From NCBI RefSeq assembly GCF_964340395.1, contig NC_135560.1:14302098-14366097 (forward strand): a DNA stretch of 64,000 nucleotides. Reading direction: 5' to 3'. Under the pieces are notes generated by a model, which was given only the letters and a program-made list of their open reading frames with translations, made no database searches and was not told the DNA's origin. The stretch is from Glandiceps talaboti (taxonomy: Eukaryota; Hemichordata; Enteropneusta; Spengelidae). A program made the position numbers and the translations under genes. This document shows, in pieces, positions 38,501 to 51,272 of this stretch; positions within the stretch are counted from its first letter, which is position 1; the number at the start of each line of letters is the position of its first letter.

Positions 38501-41500
38501 TGTGTCCTACCCCAATGTGTTCTGTGGTACATGTACGCATACTAACGTACATCTAGACCTTTCTACCTATGGATCTCACAATGCTGCAAGGATCTTATAC
38601 CATATCATTGTTATTTCTGACAATAGGATTGAGTACTACACAAACAGCCATGTTATGATGTCATTTGGTCTTTTTTGTATTATACTGACTATAAGCTAAC
38701 TTGATAGGCAAGCATTCAACAGACAATCCACAGGTTGAGTTTTTATGGTCAGTCTTAAGTTAACAGCTATAAAGCACATTACTCTGTTTATTGGATTACT
38801 CTAAATCATTATTTCAAGTATAATGGTTGCGGCGAACTTCACAGTCATTGTTCAAAATGATGTACAACTGGTTCTAAATGTTATATTATAAAGAAAGATA
38901 TAACATAACATTGTGATAAAGTTACCTTTTTGGAATCAAGTTTTGAAGAGACTATTTAGCTTTTGTCTGAATCATGCTGACTCGAGGTCACTTGATTCTT
39001 GCTGTAAATTTTTAATATACTGTCTAATTTTCTTCATTGAGAGAGGTCAAACTTGATTAGTTGTTTTGTCAACTATTTTTGAACTCATTTCCACGTATGC
39101 GCAAGGGTATTTTGTTGTTCACTCATTGTTTTTATAGTTTCAGTTGTACAATTTTGTAGTAGAAATAAAGTATTATTGAGTCAGAAGAAAGCTTCAAAAT
39201 TAGATTCCAACAAGTCTTCATAGAAGACTTAGATTCTATATCATATACTTAGATTCTATTTGACTGAATGGTGACATAGTGGTTTAAAGGAAATTGTGGC
39301 AACACTTAAATACTACAAAGTGTCTGTGATATGCAGGAAATGGCTGGATTTTTCCTAGCTCTGGATGTATATGCTGTGGGGTTTCGACTCGTCTCGTCCA
39401 CTAGATCTGGATTGTAATAACATCAGCCATCATGCTCCAAACCTTGAGGGTGCCATTTTTTGGTTTTTGAAGAGTATACCTGGTTTATTAGGAGAACTGT
39501 TGTGTATGAGGAGGTACATGTACATGTATCTGCCTTAATGGGTGCTATTTTTTGATGATCAGTTTAATTCAATGCTTACATACATAGGTACTTGAATCAA
39601 TCTATGATTTAAAAAAAAAATATGTATAGTAAATAAGACTTATTTACTATACATATTTTTTTTTAAATCATACAGATTGATTCGAGTACCTGTGCTTACA
39701 TACATACTGGTTGTATATGAAATGATGTCATTTTAACACTGTAATAATAGTGCGCAAACAATTTGATTACAATGGTTAATTAGTATGTAGACATACTGTG
39801 GGTGTGTGAAAGTGTACCAATACCAACAGTTGGAAACACAGACTGAACAATGGGGGGGATCAATGAAAAAGTAATATTCTGTCAGAATCACCAAGAACTA
39901 ATTAAGTCAAACTGAATGACAGTCCCCTTACATGTACATGAATATGCCAAATTTAATGAAACCCAGACAGGGCTTGAACTGTGTTACGGTACCCTGGCCA
40001 CAGTGGTAAGCAGAACATCATGCTTTAAACCATTTGACCATGGACATCACATCTGTATTCATGTAAAAGCTGAGTTGTAAATATATAGTGAATATACAGT
40101 CAAAATTATGTGAATGTACAATATGTCTGCCTACGAGTAAAAGATAACAATTATTTACCTTGATCCACTTCTCTCTGATGATGACACAGACGCTCGTTTA
40201 CTTTTATTACTGAAGGCCCCCGTAACCCTGTGTGTAAAAAAAAAGAGAATAAAATAAAATTAAATATACATGATTACAGTAGTCAAGGACTCATCATACT
40301 AGCTTGGTGAGAGAAGTCAAACTTGTCCTCTTTGTAGTAAATATGACATTTATGATTTCAAAAAAATATAAAAATTCATAAAATCAACTCAGAGACGCCA
40401 TACCAGATCATTATTATAGTAACCGTGCTGCAATAGCAAAAAGAGATACATACATGTATTCTCCTGGGTAGTAATATTAATAATCATCTTGCTGCCAACA
40501 ACAAAATGATGGTAAAATTTCTCATGTACATTTGCATACGATAATTTTACCCAGGTAAGCTTTCCAAATACCATCTGTTTACATCTATACCTATTTTGTC
40601 GCCATGTTCCCCATGATACATTCATTATACAGGTTATTATGCAACAGACAGGGAACGCCAACATGTGATGGCAATTAATGCAATGCAGTACATTGCCTAT
40701 CATTTGCTAGTTGAATGACTGCCAAGCCGAGGGTCGATGTGGGCGACATGATGTCTTGATGTATTTACCACATCCAACCTGAGGCACACTACACACATGT
40801 AATAACTAAATAATATCTTTTATTGCCAGAATTTATAGGCTTACAAAATACTCTAAACTTATTTACAAATGTATAAAATATCAAAATTAACAAGTCAAAT
40901 GACAAAACTAATTTCTGGCTAGGGCCACAAAATAGTTCTTAGGAACTAGTCGAGCTTGTGGCCCCAAAGAAGAACTCAGTGTGATTATGTGATGAGTTGT
41001 GTCAGACTGACAGCTTGGAAATTAATAAGAATTCATTTGACAAAAGGAAAATAAAGTGAGAACTGAAATAATAAACAAATCAATTTGAAAAAAGGTGTCT
41101 TTCAAATGCAGTTTAAAGTGGGCTCTTTTACTAGTTTTTTCAAAGAGTCAGGCAGAGAGTTTCGATAATATAGCTCTATATCTCAGCAAATATTACACAC
41201 TCAGGTATTTGAGTACATTTTCTGCTGAGTGTAATATTTTACATGATTGATACAAAAATATAGTACATGTTTACCATGCAGTGTCTGTTAAATATAATAT
41301 TTATAAATTTCTACAAATGCTAATCAGTGAAAGGGGAGGGGAGGGGTAATAGAGATACAGTCACCAGGGGCAGGTGTAAATTGCATGTATGTATGTATGT
41401 ATGTATGTATGTATGTATGTATGTATGTATGTATGTATGTATGTATGTACATATGTTATGTATCTATGTATGTATGTATGTATATATGTATGTATGTATG

Positions 41501-41542
41501 TATGTATGTGTGTGCGTGCGTGCATGCATGCATGTATGTGTG

Positions 41543-41585
<43 letters not shown>

Positions 41586-44500
41586 ATGCATGCATGTATG
41601 TATGTATTCATACAAAAAATAAGATGAAAGTGGGATTTAACTGTAACTTAAAAGTATCCCATTTATATATTTACATACATATACATGTTGACACACAAGA
41701 TATATTAATAAAAATAGAGATCGTTTATCCTCATAGTATTAAACACAAAGTGTGGACAATCATGTAATAATTATGCAGAATAGTAAAAGATAAAGCTTAG
41801 TGTAAGGGTCCAGATGTTACAACAATATTAACTTATATATTAAGATTCAGACAACACCAAGTAACAAAAAGGACACACAGCAACACCACTCTCATTAATT
41901 CAACCCTTTTGAAATGCTTAAATATGAATATATAAAACAGGCCTTTAGGGCAAACAAATACGTCTGCCTTCATTTGTATATATTGCAATGAATCAAGGTA
42001 ACAGCTGCATTGCGTTTCTGAAATATTCTAATGGGTAAAACATCATCACGCTGACATTAACTCACAGTGGATGACTAGACTATATACAGTATACATCATT
42101 TTTTTAACAAAGGTGGAGCAATTATTCATGTACAGCTGATCAATAAACTCTGAATGGATTACGCTTCTGTACACGCAATACTGATTGCGCACATCAAAAC
42201 ATACATATATATATTAATAAATATGGTGCCTAGACAGACAACACTTTCAATATAGCCATTTGCCTTTTGTTGTTAAATTTTTTTTTTAAGTACACAGAAT
42301 GAAACATCATTCAAATATAGCATAATAGAATGATATTTATATCTGTGTTATGTCACTATTAGTAACCATTGCATAACACAATAATTTAGGCCTAAATTAC
42401 TGTGACAATGTAACACAATAAGTCTAATGCTATTATCTAAGAAATATATGTAGTAACATATGTCAGAAAATATACACGCCAAAACAACAATATGGAAATT
42501 TTCACTATTATTTTCCCTGGAACTGAAAATTACCAAAACATGTCTAGGGATATTATCAGTTGTGCAACATATACAAAACACTAGTACACACATATAAGTG
42601 TTGACGGGTTTATGGGGTACAAGCTTCAAGTATAGTATTTATTGCATAATAGAATCTTTATAGCCTCCGTCAAGAAAACTACATTTCTACATAGGATTTT
42701 CTGCAATAAGTGTTTGGTGCTAAAACAAACTAGTAAATATATTGACTAGAGTAATTTAGTTAACAAAAAATAAAAAAATAAGGTTGATATGAAAGTATAA
42801 ACTGCAGGTTAGATAAATGTATAATTTTGAACTCTGTAGAATGTCTTTCCTTTTGATAAGCGCTGATTTTATGAAAGTTGTCAGTGCCATAAGTATGTGT
42901 CTTTGATTAGAGTTAAACAAAGTAATTAATTTTGTTTCATTATCTAGTTCTTTGAAATTGCCTAGAACCACTGATTGCACTTAGTCTGGTATACATTTGT
43001 TGTCTCTCAATGTTATAGTTGTTGCATGTAGTGATGAAATATATTTCGTCTTCTGTCATATAGCAGGTGTTGCATAGCCTCACATTTCAAAGGTACATTT
43101 GTATACTCACAGTATTGTACTTACTGCAGCATACCACTTGCAATTGACTGAACTCAAACCTGGTATTACAGATATAACTCATAAATGATCCGATGACGTA
43201 ATTTATCGTATGTGTCAAAAAAATATTCAGGAAGTACCTACTTAGCAATCAACAGTTCTAACAATGCCAGAAGACAATAGTAATGTTATAGAAGACGTGC
43301 ATCGACATGAACATTATACTGGGATGTTGTTCTATTTAATTATGTCACTGAGTAAAAAGCTCATAAACTCAGTTTGTGCCATTTTAAAATTGTTCTCATT
43401 CATCAACAAGACTTATGTGACACTTTACGAGGTATTATTAACTGTCATTTGACTCACTACAATTTTTCTGCTTTCGGAAGGGCATCATGACAAAAAAGAC
43501 TTTGTTGCCATGGTTACCAAACTCATAGTGAACATATTTTTTTCTCAGCAACAGCAGCAGCTGATACAGAAGAAGTATATTCAAAACATGAAAATCTCCA
43601 ACAGGTATACGTGGCAATATCAAAGAAATAACATATAACTATTTCATATCTAGCATTTTGAAGATACACAATACATTTTACAGTTATTTATCTGATCTTT
43701 CCATCAGCTAGGAGCTGTAACGACATACTAGCTGACCCAGTAAATGGCAAGAAGAAGTGCATTGATGTATAATGGTCGTACATACTTGATGTAGCGTTGA
43801 TGGGACACGTGGGTACAATATAGCATAGCTGATTTACTACCAAAACAATACATTAACAAAACTACTGCCATGCAAAAGAGGTATAACTAATTTATTAAAG
43901 CGGAAAGTATATGTCTCATGGTAGTTGGCCTTTGCTGTGTCCTGACTTAAAAATTGCGGCCTGACTGTAAAAATTTGTACGAATACAGAGCCTGAATTTA
44001 CCATCAAAACATGACATAACCTTACAACACTACTGTCACACTAATTAAACAGCCAATTTATCTTAATTTATTAAAAACAGAAAGTACATGAGAGTTGGAT
44101 TTGCTGTGTCCTGACTTACGAATTGCAATGACTGTAACCTTACAAACAGACTTTGAATTTACATCAAAACAAAATGTCAACTTTAACAAAACTGCATGCG
44201 CAGCAGCACCCGGGCAGCAGCTGCAGTATGAAGGTGACATTTGTCGCAAAGTAGAGGGCATATAGTTGTCCTGGTGTTAGTTTTAACATCATGTGGTGTT
44301 AACTTTAACACAATAGTCTGACTGTAATACTGAACAAACACACAGTTTGTCAGTTTTTATTGAAAAATAACAAGTTATGTATGACAATGCTCTGTAAATT
44401 TACACAGAATGTTTAGACAATCGATAAGTCCTTTATCAAAGTCTGAAAGTCCCTGCAGCATTTCAACAAACTCTGTGATAGTCATGTATTGATCACAGTG

Positions 44501-47500
44501 TATTCAACTACAGGCACTGAAGAAAACAACACTGCAGAATAATCTCTCCTCATAAATCTGTTTTTGTAATAATTTACATGGACAATACATAAGTTGTAAT
44601 CCATAAAGTTGGAACAGCAAAGTAAACATGCATGTGTCTGGCATTATTACATTCATATTGACTCAAATCTTGCCATTACTAACATAGGTAAGTCCTAATT
44701 TTGTAGTTATACAAGTTGGCATATGTACCACACGCAAGCCAAGTTGAACATATTCGCACAAAATATTTGGGATTTATATTCTGGTTGACATTATGCATGT
44801 CTATGTCATTTTCATTGTGGAGCTCGAAATATGAGTCAAAATGTTGCCATTTCTATTCCAAATTTTTTATAAACCATGTTTTCGCAGATATATATAATGC
44901 TATTATTCCTCAATATTTTTCTTCATTCAGCTAGAAAATACTTTGTAATGTAAGGGATTTGTCACTTCCTAAAAAATGGGTAATAGCCCACTCTGTCACT
45001 TGACAATGTATTTTCCTATGGTGAACGAAGAGAGATATTGGAGAATAATAACATTACTTTTGAAATCCTATAAATATAACATAGCTAAAATTTTCAAGTG
45101 ATGGTATTTTGGAAATTTCACTGAAAATAATGGTAACTTACGACTGTAAGAAATGATAAATTTAGTGCTATTTTTTTCTTTTGTAAATTTTTGGTAAATT
45201 GATTCTCGGAATTCATAAAACGTACTGGATGGATTAGATTGCTGATGACAATCATCAAGTCGTGAGAGAATCACAGACTTTTTAACGATACAAATGATGT
45301 ACACAAATAATGAACAAAACTAACACTTCAAGTGTAATCAGAATGAACGGTGTCTGGGGCATGAGAAGACATCTAAATCATAACATGGCGCCACAAAGTA
45401 CACCATTTACTCGTAATTGAAAGTCTTGTCTTCAAATGACTGCAAAGCCGTACTTTCTTTTTTTATACACTTCATTCACAACACATCAGAATAATCTCTT
45501 TTAACTTCACTACTATTGATAAAATAATCAAGTCTTTTTTGACATAGATTAAACTAATGATGACTGGGGCATCATTTAGACACAGAATAAAACTCCCTGG
45601 CCCACCCAAGTAGCAGACGACAACACCAACAGTCACTGCTATTTATGAGAATCATCTTCCAGTATGTTTTTGACACTGAGTAGAAATGTGCAGTCATACT
45701 GATGAGCCCATATGTGTCCACGAACATTTATTTTCGTAAATTGCAACACCAACAGTCACTGCTATTTATGAGAATCATCTTCCAGTATGTTTTTGACACT
45801 GAGTAGAAACGTTCAGTCATACTGATGAGCCTATATGTGGCCATGAACATTTATTTTTGTAAATTGCACTTCTATGTTTTTATTCAGTGGCATACCATCA
45901 ATGATTTGTAACCACATAATTCAGCTAATATTATAAGAATAGATTGCTATTTAAGGAAACAAACATTTACAAACAAAGTTGGAAAGGTTACAGCTACTGG
46001 AACCTGCAAGAGAAAAAGCATACCATAAAGTAGTTCTGTAGTAAAAACACGACAGATGCGGGACCAGTTGTGATGATTTAGGAAAATAAGGAACATCATT
46101 TCTAAATTCTAAATGTGTCCTGAGAAACATACAAATCATCTCACTGTATCTTACTTAGAGATTAATGTCAACGTTCTTCACTATTTCACCTGTACACATT
46201 ATTCATTAATGACATGATGATACAACAAATATTAGACACAGCTGCATCATTTTTCACTATCATAATGAAAAAAATACCAGGTCTGTCAGAATACAAAACA
46301 CCAGGTCTGTCAGAATACAAACTACCAGGCCTGTCAGAATACAAAACACCATGCCTGTCAGAATACAAAACACCATGCCTGTCAGAATACAAAACACCAG
46401 GTCTGTCAGAATACAAAACACCAGGCCTGTCAGAATACAAAATACCTGAGGCCTGTCAGAATACAAAACACCGGGCCTGTCAGAATACAAAACACCAGGC
46501 CTGTCAGAATACAAAATACCTGAGACCTGTCAGAATACAAAATACCTGAGGCCTGTCAGAATACAAAACACCATGCCTGTCAGAATACAAAACACCGGGC
46601 CTGTCAGAATACAAATTTGGGATGAGTGAATTTTCTAGACTTTCATTGATCAAGTAAGATGAAATCATTGCTTGTACGTCACAACTATGATCCTGGAGTC
46701 TCTCCTTAAATTAAATCTGAGTCCATTAACTGATCCTATCATGGATTAACCTTTAAGACTACTTCATTGGTCAACACAGTCACTAATTTTTATAACACTC
46801 TCATCTTGCCATGACAACTGATTCAAGTAATACTTGAGAGATAGCGGATTGTGTTTATTGCCATGGACTTTTAATAGAAAACCACTCTGGGGCCACAGTA
46901 ATCAGTTTGCAGCAATGACTTGCTGTCTTATCAAAGTATTTTTAAATGAAATTCTTGAAAGTACACTTGTTATGAATGTGTGTTACAGCCTGTCTGCTCA
47001 ACACACTAAAAATACATGTCTTATATCATATACAAGCAGAGTTATTGTCTTTGAACAGAAAATATGCATTATATACCATGGTTGTTCTACGTCAACCCTT
47101 GTCTATGTCACTGGATTTGTGGTGCTCAAAATATGAATCAAAATGTTCCAAATCACTTATTTTTCCTGATTTTTTCATAAATTATGCTTGAGGAGATACT
47201 CTTGGAACACAAAGGAGATGAGAATCAGAGAAAGAGTAGAGTTGTCTTTGTGGATCAGTGTCAGTATATCGATGAAGAAGGTCAGAGAAATATTGTGGTC
47301 CAGCACCCACAACTGAATTGAAGCAGACAGATGAAACCATTCTTACTATATTCCTTGTTTCCAGAGTACTAGCTTGTGTTATAATCCCCCAGGGGTCAGC
47401 TTACAATATATACCTGTGGATATCATGTTGCTATGAAGATACAGTTATTAATGTATTTGAGAAGTGAAGATGTAAACAGCTCTAGTCCTGAATTAGAGAC

Positions 47501-50500
47501 TCTGTCACAGTCCTCGGAGCATCGCATTGCTAAAAGGGCTGTTTTGTATGTACCGATATCTACTGCATAATTGTACTGTGGGCCCTCATCGACTACATAG
47601 GGCTAATCATTTGTTGATGTGTTACTGTGTCGCAATAACACAGAGTCGCAATAACATGTCAACAAATGATTAGCCCAGGATGTAGTCAATGCATAGGGAT
47701 CACAGAACTAGGATATTCTAGTACAATTATACGGTAGATATTGCTACATACAAAACAGCTAGTAGCGATGCTTCCAAGGACTGGTGAGAGAGTCTAATAC
47801 TGAATTACAACCTGCAGTAGATGACTGGTATCTTTGCTTACTATGGTAACCAGTAATGTAGTCTGGATGCCAACGTGGTTTCTAACTGAACCATGGATGT
47901 GTAAATCATAACGATACGGTAAAAGGAACTAGACTACCAGGAATGAGACTAGTCTAGTCCCTTTATGATATCTTTGCGATTTACACCTCCACCTATATAG
48001 TTACAGACCATGTTGGCATCCAGACTAGAATAAGACAGGCGTCATTTCACACAAAGATATTTGTAATTGGGGACATGGATTTTGTTCAGATTCAATTTGG
48101 TTAACCATACATAGAAATAAAGTGACAATCTGTCAGATGCATGAGGTACAACAGAACTTGTATTAAACAATGAAAACTTTAGGAGAAATGATGCATGTTC
48201 AGATGACTGAACAATTCGGATAACAGGAGTTCGGATAATCAAAGTTTCACTTTGTAGTACTTTTTTTCATAAAATACTACGAAGCTCCCCTTGTCCACCA
48301 TTGATATAACCTGAAGCTAACAATTTTTATTGTTGGTAATCCTTGTAGAAAAATCTACAGACATATTGTTCAATCTTTTCTTCTTTATTCTATTCTATTC
48401 TACTCATACACCATAGATTTCCTACACATTCAGTAGTAAGATGATTAAGCTCATAGAGGAGTTATTTCTGAAATGTCAACTATTTTCAACTTTATCAATG
48501 TAAGTCTAAATTTTTCAATTTCCAACACAAAACAGTTTTAGAAAGCTGTGTCTATTAGGCTTTCATCCTTTCACTATAAGTACTTCATCTTGCAGACTTT
48601 AACTTTTGTTGGACCGAGAACATTTTATCTTTAACGAGTAGGAAACTCTAAAGTTGACATGAAAAGGTTTGATATAAAAAAAAACGATGCAGCTATACAG
48701 AGTGTCTCCATATTGGTTGATGACGAGATTGTATATTGATGGTTTTAATATTTTTACAACAATGACCACTGACAGGCTCATGAATCTTATCGTAATTAAC
48801 TCCTACCGGAATAAATAAAACATAAAACAGGATAGATAACATATCTGGCAGCTCTTGGGACAGGATAGTTTATACCGAATGTACTCCCACATGTTGGCAT
48901 GAAAATAACACAAACACGGAAGTGCCGTGGGTGGCATATATTTTATGTTCGATATGTTATTCGTAATGACTTTCAAACAGATGAAAAGTGAGAGTAGACT
49001 TTTTTAATGACATATGGTGAACATCCTGAGGGTTGATTATTCTTTCTCAAATTTCTCTCTCTGAAAACCTTCCATAAAAGCTTTCACCTGGTAGATTTGA
49101 AGTAATATGAGCTATGCTGACAACTTTCAAATTATCAGCCTTAGAGCTATACATGTACATTGTACAGTAGTTTGCTTTTTCTAATAGAAAATCCCCTGGA
49201 GTCAAACCTTTTACATTCATTGCATCTACTTTCAGTATACAGGTAATATTATGACATCATTTCAGAGAGGGTCAAATTCTACTTTTTAAAACAAATTATG
49301 AATATTGAATGCCGTGTATATTTTAATATTGTTATTTTATGTGATAATGTGATCAACAGGTGGTTGTGTCTTTGTCAATGTTGGACAATTTGACACAAAA
49401 AATTATTGCACCATCACAGACTAATGTACTTTCCATTATACCATTCAGGAGTCAGGTTCAACAATAAATACAGAATATGTACTTCGTTCGTTCTACGTCA
49501 TGATAACGAGCGTGTATGTCATGACAACGTGTTGACGTAACTGGTTCTGCTATGTTCGAAATATGAGTCAAAACGTTCAAAATTGTCATTACTTCCCCAG
49601 ATTTTACAGGCAGAGGTGCTGGTACTATATTAAATTCTCCAATATTTTTCTTCATTCAGCCAGAAAATACTCATAACCTAAAGGGTTTTGTCACTACTTG
49701 TCTAGCAAACTCAGAGTGACAAAGCCCCCTTAGGTCACTCGTATTTTCCTTGGTTGAACGAAGAAAAAATATTGGGGGATAACATCTAATTATATGCACA
49801 GCTTATTTTTAGTTTCCAAGACCTAAATCTTGATTTACATGTACAGTAAATTCAAAATATACTAACACTGCTGTTCACTAAAAATTTATGACTCTGACAG
49901 CCTCGTCATGTGAAGGTCAATCTATAAACAATATATTAATACCATCATAATTTGATATTCAATGACATTATTATATTGATATATTAATATTTCAATGAAA
50001 GTTCATTTGGTGTCATGAACTTGTGTCTTTATACCAGTCTCAAGAGGGCGCTCTTCATTGGAAGTGTCTATTGAACCATTGCACTCACTTTAATCATTAA
50101 TTGAAATTTACGTTGTCTATCCTTCACTGAGGACAGTTTTTAGAATAATTGAAACTATAAAAATAAATGATGGTGTAATGAAAATATCAATAACAGACAT
50201 TCATTTGCATATAACAATTAGTGGATCCATGTACAGGTGTTAATACACTTACATGTAAAATTTACAGAAATGTGTACATTCTTAGACCTTTCTGAACATG
50301 CCCTTATGCTACAGACACCTATCTCTCAGCGCTGCGTCCACACAAACATTCGTAACTTAGGAACCACGTTCATCATGACTTTATACTCAGTGAGGATGCC
50401 AAGACATTATGGGACGGTTGTCTGAAACCATTATCACAATCCAACACCATTTCACAAAATCACCTGAAACCATCTGCATCCAAAAAAACACATCTCAGAT

Positions 50501-51125
50501 ACTCCATCTAAGTGTGTATTAAAGTATACACAACCTGTCGTGTGAGTATGAAAAGATACTCATCGGCAGTATATTACGACAGGAACTCCTATGTCCTGTC
50601 TATGAAGAAAACGGCATCATATTGTAATGGCTACAGAATACACTACCTTTTCTCATCTGTATGAAATTTCACCTTCACTTTAAAAAAGAGAATTTGGGGA
50701 CATATTACTACATTTGGCCAATACATTGATGCATTTTGAAATATCACTGGTATAGTAAGTTTTTAGTCAAACACAAAATATATGTGAACACAGCAGAGTA
50801 CTGTCACTTGAAAAGAGACTTTGGTGAATATCGTTACAGCAGACATTTTGAAATTTACATGGTTACAATGAACTTACATGTATGGCCAACACAATTTATT
50901 AGTTAACACAGCCAAGCACTAGACAGTCAAGCAGTCTCGGAGAAATTGACTAAATTCAGTTCTGTTTCAAATTTCTCTCCTGGTTATCTTTACATTTTGC
51001 AGAAGATATCACAGTATTTTGAAATTATACTTACAATGAACGTATAGCCAACACAGAATGCTAACACAAGCATAATACGTGTACGTCCATGCATATTACA
51101 GCTGATGAGTTACTGAATAAACCAC

Positions 51126-51224
<99 letters not shown>

Positions 51225-51232
51225 TATATATA

Positions 51233-51272
<40 letters not shown>

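Larger units (their letters stand above)
36380..40158 (-). other. Gene 2 intron 2 (3.8 kb)
   Basis: Contains the block shared with gene 1 intron 6 (36478-36530), a near-perfect palindrome (39586-39691) and a diverged SINE copy (39904-40044). No exon seen. Confidence 0.75.

Noticed and set aside
18777-40227. GRAMD1/Aster identity for gene 2
   Set aside because: GRAMD1 proteins have a VASt/ASTER sterol-binding domain between GRAM and the membrane helix. Here only about 130 residues of acidic and Ala-rich linker lie there, and all splice phases are continuous.
41361-41767. Open frames up to 146 codons of repeated MYVC, HTHT or similar (also at 11785-12102, 51061-51336, 53152-53527, 54492-54802, 57423-57950, 59307-59597, 9972-10265)
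   Set aside because: They are microsatellites read in different phases and strands, with no unique protein sequence.
46186-46549. Repetitive peptides on both strands (SEYKTPGL and YSDRPGVL)
   Set aside because: They follow from a 24-bp minisatellite that is open because 24 is a multiple of three. No start context, splice sites or family.
46275-46612. CRISPR-like array of regular repeats
   Set aside because: Units are directly adjacent with no unique spacers, in an animal intron: a minisatellite.
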